Source of the DNA: Ciona savignyi
Taxonomy: Eukaryota; Chordata; Ascidiacea; Phlebobranchia; Cionidae
NCBI GenBank assembly: GCA_000149265.1
Contig: CH003301.1
Span: 700,726 to 764,725 of the forward strand
DNA: 64,000 nucleotides
Reading direction: 5' to 3'
Shown here: positions 52,324-64,000 of the stretch, piece by piece
How positions within the stretch are numbered: position 1 is the first letter of the stretch
Layout: every line of letters starts with the position of its first letter
Position numbers and translations under genes: made by a program
Notes under the pieces: model-generated
The model's input: the letters and a program-made list of their open reading frames with translations, nothing else
What the model was told of the DNA's origin: nothing
The model's database searches: none

Positions 52324-52993
52324 TCAACGACCCTGTATAACGTAGTGTGTGGGGGAAGCTCGGGACTTGGTGCGAGTGTGTATTCCCGGGACGTACAGAT
52401 TCAGATATCTCCGATACGCACGATGGCTTCTGTTTGACCGATCCTTTCCAAGGCTGTTGACCCTAAATCCTTGCCACGTATACAGGTTCTGCAAAGGAAG
52501 AATAAATTGATCGGTATACTTCGTGTCTGCATGAATTATCAATGAGAGAAGACGCCACTGCGATATGTGAAACGTTTCCTATCTTACGGGTTGAGGACTC
52601 AAGTTGAGCAAAGGTATTAAGTTTAGACGATAATACTTATTTAAAACGGTCAAGTTTTTGTTAGTTGTTTGTCATAATATATGTATTCTTTGTATTGCTA
52701 TAAAAGTTTCTTATGGGCTATTTAATACCTTAATGGTGGCGTCATCATTATTGTAAGTATATGTCGCTACATTTGCGAACGGACATAAATAGAAAAAAAA
52801 TTGCGGTAATATTTAAAATAGCCAAGCCGAATTCCACGCACCCACTAACTATGTTTTTAAAAAACCTCGCCAATTTCCACTGAGTGGCATCGTATTTGGA
52901 TCGCATTCGATAAGTTTCCCCTTGAGTGCAATATCTTAGAACTGGCACCCTGGTCGAATCAATACCGCGTTTACTACGCCTTTCCCAATACAT
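52324..52993 (-). CDS. Tentative two-exon small basic protein, unrecognised
   Basis: Candidate exons on the minus strand: 52993-52850 (ATG at 52993) and 52488-52324 (TGA). With a donor at ATA|GTTAGT and a good acceptor (CTTCCTTTGCAG) they join in phase 0 to give 102 residues rich in Arg, Lys and Tyr: for example RVPVLRYCTQGETYRMRSKY, then NLYTWQGFRVNSLGKDR and YVPGIHTRTKSRASPTHYV. An alternative donor at GCGAG|GTTTTT (exon end near 52868) would put the second exon in another frame with a short tail. I recognise no family. The composition looks less random than the neighbouring frames, but the model is weak and could be chance. Confidence 0.3.
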
Positions 52994-53368
52994 TGCTATT
53001 ACAATATAACCGCGATCCGGTTAACTGCAGTAAGTGCTGGCAACTTTATATGACTATGACGCAATATCCGATGTGCTAGCTTCTTCTTACATTTGTATAG
53101 GTAATTGGCGCAACGCTTTAAATGATATGTATTTTGCATTAAGTGTGGAAATGTTTTGGAATCTTTATTAAAGACCCTTTTATTTCGCAGGCATTCTACT
53201 ACTGGTATTTTTAAATCGCTTCATTTGAAACGCCAATACCTTATCCAAAATAGACGACGCGAGTTGTACGATGTATATATTGCAGTCATAAAACGACAGT
53301 AGTGACTACAGAAGCAGCAGTGTGTGTTAGACTATTAGGTCATTAGGATTATAGACCTACAAGTGACA

Positions 53369-56300
53369 ATGGACGCGACGACGTTGCTGAAAGGGATACA
53401 ATTAACTCAAGCTCAAATTAATGATCGACCAAGGACGCTAAACAGAACCAGGTGATATTTTACTTGTCATCTACTTTGGTAATTGTAGATCAATAGCTTG
53501 TAAGGCGACTTATTTTTGCTGTAATGTTGTTGTTACCTTCACAGTTTAAGTAATTTTATGATGCAATTGCACCAGTTAGTTTGGCATCAAAAAGGAGAGT
53601 TTATAAATGCAGATGTTATGTTTAAAATGAACAAAGAATGGTGTGTGATTTGTTACAAGATTCAAAGAAAGTCCGTTTGGCCTTATTTGATGAGCAGTTA
53701 CTGGTATTACATACTCCGGAAAATCCAATATATAGGGCATACGGTGGCTTTAATTAAGAAAATCGATGTACTATGATTAAGATGATTCAGACTCTGTTGT
53801 TAGCGAGATAACTCTCCAATGGGCCCGCCATATAAAGTTAAAAAGCGTTTTGTCTAATTGAATTATACGGTACTGATATTGAATGGGGAACTGTCGTAAC
53901 CACAATACGCCTGTGTGGTAAGCACGAAGGATTAGGAATCTATTATTCGCAACATAGGCGGCTATTACACCGGAGGATTCGGTTCAATAAACAAATATCT
54001 ACGCTATTCATAATCCTATAGGTTAGTTTCATTTGGCTTCGGGTAAACCATATAATTCTCATATTCATCTGTGTTTAATAAAGCTTCGTCAAAATTTAGA
54101 GTTTTGTAAAATGAAAAAAAACTCAGAAAGTTTCTTCATATAAAATAATGCTCATATAAGTCTACATGTAGATGTTGGTTAATGTTTGCACAATGCAAAA
54201 AAAACACGAATACTAAGATTTTTGTGTTGCTGAGAATATGCTTTAATAATATAACAATGAAGTATAAAGTGTCAATATATCTATATATAGATGGTATCTC
54301 TTTTATATGAGGAGTCGTTTTTTTATACGCCAGATGTCACCAAAAGCCCTGTGTACTATTCGATCGATGGTTTGTTATGCTGTCATGGTGATTTTTGGGT
54401 GTCGACGCGCGTTTGGTAGCAACCCCATCTTTTCAAAGATCAGAGCTTTCTTTATGTATCTCATGCATTTTTGATGAGTTCAGACGAATAGTCTCTTTCC
54501 AACTTAGAAACATTCGTTTGTAATATCTTCGGTTATGGCTAGACGTTTCAAAACCCACTATATTATTACACCTCATACTCGATATAAAGCGCAACAGGAT
54601 ACATTTTATCCATTTGTTTTACATACACGATAAGCTACAGGTGATGTTTGTTCATAGCGACGTGTGTGTCGTATCGACAGGCGGCGCTATTAAATTGAAT
54701 TAGGGTGTTTATTGCCTTAAGCGCTTTAAATGTTTTAATCAAGATAACAACTATGTGTCATTGTCTCGCTTTCACCTTTATTATGACAATACATATTAAC
54801 TTAATAATGGCAACAAAAGACAAATTGTACAGATATAATTCAACTTATTATAGTGATCGCACAAAACCGGATCCCTTTAAATTTATAGTATGTTCTCTCT
54901 AAATAAACATCTCGCCTCAGGTTTTTCGCAAATGTTTAGGCGGCGAGAGATGTAGACGACAGACACGCTGGTATCAAATAGGAAACGAAAATCGTTATTT
55001 CGCTTTTGCTGCAGTCGTGTCAGTCGTCTGTCTATGACTTCATTTCGTCGCAACAAGGTTTTTACATCCCAAGAAAGTGTTGCAAATGTAGATGATTCCT
55101 TGAGTAAAACAAAGAACATGAGCTCGAATAACGTGTTAAAAGTTGAGCAGAATTATGGAATAGAGGAAAGCAACTCCACAAGCTCATTGTACAAGCCCAC
55201 AAGGTAGACATTAGAGAGAAATCGTGTTTTATTGCGGCCGGGTCGCTTATAAAAAATTAAAAATTCATTTCGTGAGTTGACTTGTTTAGAGGTAAAATCA
55301 CCTTCTTAAATCGTCGCTCTGCCACAGTAGGCATTTTCAATCCAATGTGGCGCAGGCAAAAGTTGCATGACATACACAGTAATTATTTTTATTTGTTTTA
55401 GGATGCAATTCAAGTTATTTGTCAACGAGAGCACCATGGCTGAAAGGTTACGCTACTACTTTGTGAAAAATCAGACAATCAGTGAGTTACCTAATTAAAC
55501 CGATTAATCTACTTAGTTGCTTTGAGATAACTAACTAATAATATTTTTTCTTTATTCGTCACTTAATTGAAACCAAAGTGAAATGTAGAGCTAATAAATT
55601 TACATTTAATTTAAATGTTGATCACTCAAATATTGGTTATTTATATTGCATGACAGACCAAGGAATTGGCGATAAATTTTATTTACATTCTTTAGGTTTA
55701 CGGATTCGCTTAATGAAGTTCTTGTTAAAAGTTATCACTGTGGTATTATACATTATGAGGGCCGCAATGGAAGGTCGATATGAAACCACTTGGTAAGTCT
55801 TCTTTTCATAATAACTTCTCGGTCGACCCTTGGAAATTAATTTTATTCCAAGCTGCTCATTCTAAATTCTTTCCTTTGTCCCTCCCCCATTGCCATCGAC
55901 ACTTGTCCAGGTCGGACGGTCACATGGCCCTCGCACAATTTCACCCTACATGGTAAAATTTGATAAGACCATTATGCCGAAGAGATGCGGCTCTGTCATC
56001 CCAATAAGAATCTGTCCTGGCCTTGCCCCCCCTCCCTAATATTTTTTTAATTACGCTACACACAGTTTTTGTATCTTGTCTTAAATTGGATTTTTATGTG
56101 TGTGACATAGGGAGGTTGTGTTGTGTCCCTCTATTTCTTCCGGAGGCTCCATGTTATCGCACAATACCTCTTATACAAAAAAAAAATATAATACCTCTTA
56201 TACACCAAAGCTGCGGGATGTGTGTGCGTAATACAACCAGCACCGGGTCTGAACAAGACAATCCATCTTGGAAGAATCAGTACGAGTTCTCATGGGCACT

Positions 56301-59300
56301 TATTATCTGGGTGGAACGTCATCCCGCAATCTGGGTAGCCCAGGTAAATAAAACGCCAACTTGATACTCTACACCTGGAGGAATCTCGTTTTGACTTTCA
56401 GGTGGTTTTGGCCTTCATCAGTTTCCTGCACGAAATCTTGAATACGTTTGTACATTACAAAGGAAACCTTTCCCAGCAGATTTTTAGTTTTACCTGGTTT
56501 GTTGAGGTTGTTTGTTCGTTTCCGTTTATGGCTTCGGTAAGTACACCGTAAGTGTATTGTATTATTTAAAACTTCATGTGAGTCACAAAGACATTTGTTG
56601 TTAATAGGTGTCTTGGGGACCGTTGAGATGTTTGTTCGTCCCGGTTTACTTAAACGTATGGCTTGCAAAAACGGGACTGGAGAGTATGGTTGTAAGTGCG
56701 CCTATACGTAAACGGTTCTTTATTTTTTCTCGGAAATACAGCAATTTTTATCCATATGTCAATCAACAAGGTATCATTATTCTGAAATTGCAAGAGTAAA
56801 ACCCTGCAGCATTATATTAAATACATATTCATCCTTTATTAGAACGACTTACACAGAGCTGCACATAAACAACAGAGTGCAATGTTCAATCAAGTTTTAC
56901 TTCTGCTGTCAACGTTGTTATGTCTTTTTATTACATGGTGAGTTCATACTCCCTTGCTGCGCTTTCAACTTTTACAGGGACCTTATTGAATTATCTGTCT
57001 TCACATTTAATAAATACATGATTGAAAATAGCAATAGCATTTGTTTACTATAGTATCTAAGCAGAATAAACTTTATTCAACAGATGAATTCGGCTGGCTC
57101 AACTAATGGAACTTTTTGTCCTTTAGCATTTGTGGCGTCGAGCACTTGGAACGAGCAGGGAAGTATTACATGGATCTCTTCGACGCGTTTTGGTTCGTTG
57201 TAGTGACGTTCAGCACTGTTGGATACGGTGATATAACACCAACGATATGGCCTTCTAAACTGCTTGTCATTGCCATCATAATCGCAGCACTTAGCATAAT
57301 ACCGAGCCAGGTAAGCAATAATTGAAGTTTTTATATACATGCATCTATACTGAAAACACAAAAAAATCATTTTTACCTTAATGTGTAATTTTACCAGCAG
57401 TCTTTTGCTGACAGAATTAAACAGTAGAACGGGCAAAAGTATTTCAAAATCTGATGACAGTACAGACTAATGAAAACTATTCTGCTCCTGGGCCTACTTT
57501 CTATCCCTTTACCCAAAATTTTAAACACGTTGACAATTACGTTGCCAACAAAACAATTTCGTATTTTGTGTCTGACATACTATATTTTGTAACACGCAAG
57601 CTCATTAAATATTGATTCCGACGTGTCGATTGTAGCCTTACTTATTATTAATGTATATAGATATATGCTTTGATGTCATCAACTTCGCTGAATTATTAAT
57701 TTCAAGATGGTATCAAACTTTTATTTATGCTGTGAAGTAAAAACAATTATTTAAATTTTACTAGATATCCATAACAAACTGTTGCAAATGACCAGCAAAA
57801 AAATTTAAGTGTGCAAAAAGAAATCGTATTACTATTTGAAAACCAAAATGATTAAGATGCGGGTATTCATGTTTTGTTCCGGTTAAAACCCAAGAAATCC
57901 GTCTACGACAAGTCTGTTTTAATTCATTTCCTTAGTATTACAATTAGCAAGTATACCATAAATAATGACGAATATAGGTATACTTGCTGCCGTTCAAGCC
58001 AGTGTTGATTTATTCGGCTTGTGCTGTTCACCTATGCAAAATGAATATTTTTCTCTTTTATTTTTCCGCATTTTGTGACAGGTCGAACAAATTTCTTTTC
58101 TGTGGGCAGAGAGACTGAGGCAGGGTGGAGAATACAGCCGACAACGAGCTAAAACCGAAAAGCACGTAGTGGTTTGTGCAACAGGTTCGTGCCGATACAT
58201 ATCAATGCCAGTAATTTACCAAAATCTCAGTCTAGTGTATAATCTCTGTAAAATATTAAACTGCATTTTTTATCAACTGATTTAACTAAACAGTATATTT
58301 TTGTGTGCTATTTTTCATCTATAAAAGGTATTCTGTTTTTCATCAATTTAACAAACGTGGTTAGGGCACTGTTTTGCAATGAGCGAGTTGTTAAATCAAT
58401 TATTCAATTAATTAAGTTTGAATCAATGGAAATCTATTTTCCGATAAAATCGACAATTTCTAATGTGCACACGCGTGGAATCGATTTTTAACTGGTGTGA
58501 ATATTTTAAACTACTCAAACAATGTCTTGGGTGCATGCTGCTATAAATATCTTTTAGTCTCCCAATTCTGTTTTATTGTTAGTTCTCAGGATGGACGTGA
58601 TTCTTGATTTTCTGAATGAGTTCTACGCCCTGCCATCAGTGCAGAAATATTATGTGGTGTTACTATCACCGTGCGAGTTAGATGGCCCCCTCAAAAACTT
58701 CCTGCAGGTGCCAATATGGGCGGAGAGAGTCATTTACATCCAAGGCTCCGTGCTTCGAGAAGTTGATCTTTTAAGGGTCAAGTAAGCGCAGTCAACCCAT
58801 GTCCTCTCATGTAATATCCTGTTAAACATGAATGGTTTGCTGTAACACACATCAAAGTTTTCACTATCAAAGGGCCGTGGATTTCGCTTGCAGCGTTAAA
58901 GATATAGCTTTAACTAAATAACATACACAGTGTCTTACAGGATGGATGCGGCGGAGGCGTGCTTTATACTTACATCGCGACAGGAAATGGACCGAGTTGC
59001 TGCTGACGAAAAGACGATTCTAAGGGCCATGGCAGTAAAAGATTTTGCTCCAAAATGTCCACTGTTTGTTCACATCCTTCGGCCTGAAAGTCGGTTACAT
59101 GTACAATTTGCAGATACGGTAAGTTCCGAGTAAGATTACGTTATCAGTTAAACTATAATTATGACAATTAATAGGTACTATGCGACGAAGAATTCAAATT
59201 CGTCCTTTTGGCAATGAATAGTTTTATTCCAGGAATTTCTACTGTTATCACACTGCTTGCGCACACTTCAAAGGGCCAGTAAGTGCAATTGGTATTACAT

Positions 59301-61249
59301 AATTTAAAAGCTATATTTTCACAAGCATTGATTCAATCGTTGTATTTTATAAAGGGAGGGCAATAATTTAAATTCTCGATGGAAGAGAGATTTTGGAAGA
59401 AGTGCGGGAAATGAAATTTACAGCGTGGAAGCCCAAGCTAGTAAATTTTTCGGGGGAGTACATTGGCTCAAGTTTTACTGACGCGTCTGTGTCCGCTCAC
59501 TCTAAGTAAGAAATAAATTGGATCCTCAACCTTGGCGACAATTCGTAAATTGATATTGTATTCGATTAGATGCGGAGCAACACTTATTGGCGTTGAACGA
59601 TCCGGGGATATACTCATAAATCCTGGTTCAAAGTTTATCCTGATGAACGAGGACATCCTCTTCTATATTTGCCTCACGCAGGAAGAAGACGCCATTGTTG
59701 TAAAGGGAATGCACGAGAAGACACCGAGTAGACGAATAAATCGAGAAAAGCGGAATTCAGTCAAGAAAAACGAAGCTTATGATATGGGTAAACCATTTCA
59801 GGCAATTCATTAAATCACCAAAGCACTATTGATAAATCATATAATAATCAGTGCGATAATCAATAATCCACCGTTTTCGATTTTTAAAAACAGCGTATGT
59901 AGAAGAATATAGTAATGTAATTTGCATGAAATCTTTTTTAGATTTTTGAGCAAAAACGTCATCCCGCGATAGTGTATAATCGTTAAAATTTATGCTTCTA
60001 TTAAACAAATTTAATGCCAGAGTTGAATCATAAATTGAAAAACCCGTATTGTATGAAATAAGTTACCATAAATGTCAGGCGAAAGAACTAAATGCACATT
60101 CATAGGCAGGCCCGGTGCTAGGAACCGCGGGGCCCAATTGGAAATGTGATGGCGGGGCCCCTACTCTTCATAGCAAAATTTATGGGTGTTTATATATCAT
60201 AAAATACATACCAGTATACATACAAACTACAAAAATAGACATTTAATACTTGCTATAAAACAAATTAAAGGTAATGTAGATGCTTATTTACGAAGAAGTG
60301 ACCGCTTAAGTGACCACATGTGCTAAATAATTTCCCTTTGTCACCAAAATAACAAGGTTAAATTTAATTTATGATTAAAACAATAAGAATAAATGAGCGC
60401 ACACAAAAGATGTGGCAGACAGAACTGAATCCGACAAGATAAACTTTAGTATTAAATTCATTCTCTGATAAAAATAATGGCATTTGGTGAAAAATTAGTA
60501 AAAATGCAGACGTTTAAGCTGCATATGACGACAACTTGCTGCAAATCAAAATTCACTAACACGACCACCCCGCTAACGCGACCACTTGATCACGGTCCCA
60601 TAGGTGGTCAGGTAAGCGGGGTTCTACTGTATATATCAGTGTTTCTCAAACTGTGTGCCGTCTGAGATTCTTAGGTGTGCCGCGAAACTTTTTGGAATTT
60701 TGCAAAATTATGTAGGAAACCTATTTGTGTTACGAATGGGCAAATTGAGCATACGCAACTTTAATGACAAAAATGTATTTTCCCTAGTTTATTAGCAAGT
60801 TCAGTAGACAGAATTGCTATGGGTAGCGATGGATTAAGGGTGATTGTGATGTCATAAGCATAATTCATTGTTTAGTGTGGTGTATTAATGTATTTTTAAC
60901 ACATGCATAACATTTTGTCCTGCACGCTGAGTTAAGCAGCACGAAAACTAACTAGATGACAGGAGATTAACCGTTTTATTAATTATATTATTTTATAAGC
61001 AAACTTTAGTTATTTGATCTCATTTAAACTTTTATTAAGTACTCAGTTGGAATGGACGACGAAATGCGGTTGTGTTTGTCAAAAATGGAACCTCGTTGCG
61101 ATGTTATTTGTGCCAAACGACAAGCACAATCATGCTATTAAAATTTGCTGAATAAAATTCCTTGATTCAGTTTGTTTTGTTCAAGTGTGCCGCGATTTTT
61201 TTTAGAATTTTCTTAGTGTGCTACGAGCTGGAAAAGTTTGAGAACCACT

Positions 61250-61286
<37 letters not shown>

Positions 61287-63370
61287 TAGCAACCATATTC
61301 ATTATGACGTAACAGGCAGACACAGAAACATAAATTTGACTTAGTTACGATGCATAACAAATTGATATTGTGAGAAAGAATAATATTTCACTTTTTATTT
61401 TACGTTCAGTAGTATTTTAAACCTCGTAATACAGAAAAATCCCCGCTAGCGCGGGGCCCCTTCAAGGTGCGGGGCCCGATTTGATCTAATCGGTCAAATC
61501 GGCCTAAAACCGGCCCTGTTCATAGGGCACTTTGTTTTCATAACAAGTTTTCCGTGGGTGGACGTATAGGACATCTCGAGCACTAAGTGCTCTAAGGAAT
61601 TTGTGTACAATAATGGTTAATCACGTGGATATCATAAACGTTGAAACAAGAGAAATATCAATAAACGCTGAACTTGAGTTGATTTATACTCAACTATATT
61701 CTGTAAACGTTTTGCTATGTAATTCTTGATTTTTGTTGCACTATGAGCCGTTCAATGTCACGGATGTGTGGGAATTTTCAGAAATTTGCCTCAGCCGTCA
61801 CAAAAGCTAAAGAATGTGAATTTGTTTCTAAGGTTAATTGCTGTTTATTGGTATCGCAGAAAATATTCCTTTAACACCACAAAAAAGCAATTCAAGTGAA
61901 GTGTTCATCGACGACACCGATCACCCCAGATTACATCAACAACTTTACGAGAGTAAGTTTTGCGTTATAAGAAAAAAAACTCATTTTAAGTGTTTTTCTT
62001 TTTGCAGGACACACATCGGCTTCCCCCCAGTATCGCCATACATAGGCCACTTCACGCCCACTATGTGTCATATTTTAAAGGAAAGAGCACGACTGTGCTG
62101 CATAAGACTTGATCGGGTAAGCAAATCTTGCCAGTTGTGGCAACATAAAGGCTTAGCTTTAATTGAATAGTTTACAAGCTAAAAAATACAAAAGTATGAT
62201 ATAATATGTTTCTGTTAAAATATTCAGTCGTAGTATATTCTATTGTAAGCTTAATTTTAAAATATCATCATTAAACAGCCATGCGAACATTGTCGTCATT
62301 CTTCCGCGCTTCATTACAAGTGGCCCACGGCCCCAATTATAATCACCGCAGAATTCGCAGCTCAAAGTCTCTTTAATGTGTTAATTCCACTACGAGCACA
62401 TTATAGGTATGATGTTTCATTTCCCTGTTAAAGTATAACGGAACAAATTATATAACCTTAATTTAAAAAAAAAACATTTTTTATTCATTTTTAATTGTTT
62501 TTATTATGTTATTAGACCAATAAGATCAATCCATCCTGTGGTGCTGCTTCTGGAGCATTCCCCCGAAAATACCTTTCTTAACGCAATAAGCATTTTCCCT
62601 ATGACGTATTACATGCTCGGCAGTATGAACGGGTGAGTTATGTGTGCTGTCTTTGTTGGTAAAATATTGTTATGTCTGTTCGGTTTTAAATAAGTGCGTT
62701 TGTTTTAGGGTGTTGCTTAAATCATCATATTTATGAGCGATTTATAACATCATTGGTTTGGTTCTAATTACTAACGTTGCGTGTACACCTAACGCTTCTC
62801 TTGTCAAGCCATTCACTTTTATGTAATTCATTCGTGCCAGTTATGGAAATAAACGCAGAAGTTATCAATCATATAGAAAGACTACGTAAGTATCACAGAA
62901 AGCATGGGACTTATGTTGTATTAAAACTGTTCCCATACTGGCAGCACTTAAACCAATGTTCTGTATATATGTTTTATTTGTTGTAGTGTGTGCACGGCTG
63001 AATTATTTAGAAAATGTTCTAAAATTACATCACATAAAACAATTGTTCGAAGGTCAAATAAATAAGATATGAACAGCTTAAATTCGTTTAGTTAAGTGTT
63101 AGAAATGTAAGGTCTGCTGCTCGTATAAGGTCCCTAGAGTGTAGTTATATAGACCTTTTGATTTCAATTGATTGTTGTATCTTATTATATAACCGCTTTA
63201 CTATACGCTTCCGAGGTGTGTTTCACGTATTTATTATAAAAAGGCAAAGATTGTTTTTTTTGCAGATTAGATTCCCTACTAAATGCCGGAGTCACCGAAG
63301 CACATTCTGTCATCATCATAGACAGGGAAACGTCCATGTACGCCGAAGAGGCTTATATGGCTGATTCTAG
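53369..63370 (+). CDS. KCNT: Sodium-activated potassium channel, Slo2/KCNT type (3' end outside window)
   Basis: Exons: 53369-53451 (ATG), 55015-55203 (possible cassette), 55402-55481, 55696-55792, 56211-56343, 56402-56536, 56608-56691, 56843-56937, 57127-57310, 58082-58184, 58583-58781, 58941-59118, 59175-59278, 59355-59505, 59570-59787, 61860-61952, 62031-62116, 62279-62406, 62516-62632 and 63266-63370; the gene continues beyond the window. S1 begins [20 protein letters not shown]5-S6 holds the pore [19 protein letters not shown], and the RCK1 domain starts [16 protein letters not shown] with [25 protein letters not shown] and [14 protein letters not shown]2 includes [18 protein letters not shown] and LDSLLNAGV. 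As in other Slo2 channels S4 has few charges. Predicted role: K+ efflux gated by cytosolic Na+. Exon 59355-59505 contains an apparent one-base frameshift. Confidence 0.9.
55015..55203 (+). other. KCNT: Candidate alternative N-terminal exon of KCNT
   Basis: Good acceptor (TTTTGCTGCAG) and a donor at 55204. Length 189, exactly 63 codons, phase 2 in and phase 2 out, matching the exon before (ends AG) and after (starts GATG), so inclusion or skipping both keep frame. It also has its own ATG (MTSFRRNK) and could be an alternative first exon. The encoded segment is polar and Ser-rich. Confidence 0.55.
60637..61250. mobile_element. Nested hAT-type element
   Basis: 614 bases inside the element above. 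Left end CAGTGTTTCTCAAACTGTGTG; reverse complement of the right end CAGTGGTTCTCAAACTTTTCC. The 8-base duplication GTATATAT lies at 60629-60636 and 61251-61258. Internal GTGTGCCGCGA motifs near both ends fit hAT subterminal sequence. No ORF of note. Confidence 0.85.
61252..61282. repeat. (TA)n microsatellite
   Basis: Uninterrupted TA run beginning in the right-hand target duplication of the nested hAT element; it probably grew from that duplication. Confidence 0.9.
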
Positions 63371-64000
63371 GTACGGTAGATTAGTAGTGCATACTATTTA
63401 TTTGATTAAAAGGCTTGAAAAAACGTGTTATGTGTTGATAAATTGATAGAAGTATACAGCAAAATGGCAGTAATTATAGGACTATTTTAAAATAGAGACA
63501 TACATATAGTTTTTTTGTGCGTTTTCCCATTATTTTTTAGTCAAAAGCTTAAAGGTCATGTCGGAACGACATTCTCTAGAAGGGCTAATTAAATTGTAAT
63601 AAAAAATAAAAAACATGGTCTAAAAATGTGGAAAACAAACTTTTGGCTAACTCTTTCACTCCCGGCCAAATGCATTAATTTAAACATGCTGTCCCGCAGT
63701 GTTTTTTTACAATTTTTTGTCATTTTCAAATTAGCACAGTTTTTCTCAAATTAATGCTATGATTTAATATTTAGTATGGTTGGAAAGATAATTTATCCCT
63801 CTTTTAAACAAACCGCACACCTAGAATCTACCTCCAATAAAGAATATATTATGTAAACTTTAGTGAACACCACTTTTTATGTAAAGAAAATTCTGCTCGA
63901 CTTTGAAAATTTTGAGGTGCACTGACAAACGAAATACTCACTAATTATTGGTATGCCCAAATGATATGAAAATTGGCATGTAGATTGTCTAATAGTTTTT
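63371..64000 (+). other. KCNT intron, no exon recognised
   Basis: Follows the donor at 63371 (GTACGG). No further KCNT block is visible, so the next exon lies beyond the window. Confidence 0.6.

Larger units (their letters stand above)
60107..61518. mobile_element. Non-autonomous hAT element in a KCNT intron
   Basis: 1412 bases with termini CAGGCCCGGTGCTAGG and, on the reverse complement of the right end, CAGGGCCGGTTTTAGG. The target duplication is perfect: TTCATAGG at 60099-60106 and 61519-61526. Subterminal GC-rich parts (GCGGGGCCC) recur at both ends. No transposase frame is seen. It hosts the nested element at 60637-61250. Just before that, 60548-60630 carries ACGACCACCCCGCTAACGCG... CGGGGTTCTACTGTA, which resembles a terminus of a pogo-type element. 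Confidence 0.88.

Noticed and set aside
62008-62030. Extending the KCNT exon upstream to the TTTGCAG acceptor
   Set aside because: Gives a frame with a stop (TAG) when joined to 61952; the acceptor at 62030 keeps phase. Kept as a finding rather than in the model.

Overview
The window is eukaryotic nuclear DNA, most likely from a tunicate of the Ciona type. It is AT-rich and compact. Genes have many short exons with GT-AG junctions, introns are mostly 50-700 bases, and the proteins look like chordate orthologues. Several copies of a tRNA-headed SINE with (ATCCT)n tails resemble the short repeats described from Ciona. All gene models below were assembled by hand from splice junctions, reading phase and family resemblance; the species call is inference.

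Layout on the + strand unless noted: (1) 1-2682, 3' end of a DCN1-like gene (DCUN1D1/2); (2) 5065-7153, SRPRB; (3) 8485-8920, relic of a hAT transposase; (4) 10639-18380, a 16-exon SLC5A gene closest to the myo-inositol carrier SLC5A3; (5) 22165-22566, a single-exon protein with one dsRNA-binding domain; (6) 23093-29743, GPR161; (7) 30280-33813, CCDC50; (8) 36323-35105 minus, GABARAP; (9) 36938-40027, PRPF18, head-to-head with GABARAP; (10) 43610-40201 minus, MFSD5, tail-to-tail with PRPF18; (11) 49904-47219 minus, a secreted protein that looks like a copper lytic polysaccharide monooxygenase (LPMO), with a Thr-rich linker and an unrecognised C-terminal module; (12) 52993-52324 minus, a tentative two-exon small gene; (13) 53369 to beyond the window end, a Slo2/KCNT sodium-activated potassium channel.

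Mobile DNA is mostly intronic or intergenic: at least six SINE copies, a 1.4-kb non-autonomous hAT element with a perfect 8-base target duplication that contains a second, nested hAT element with its own perfect 8-base duplication, a 178-base hAT MITE in MFSD5, and a 238-base MITE with a perfect 8-base duplication at 44186-44423.

The genes do not form one pathway. They are a typical syntenic mixture of housekeeping genes (neddylation, ER targeting, autophagy, splicing) and signalling or transport genes. The points most worth following up are the LPMO-like secreted protein in an animal lineage that makes cellulose, the apparent retention of a PKA-anchoring helix at the GPR161 C-terminus, and an apparent one-base frameshift in a conserved KCNT exon.
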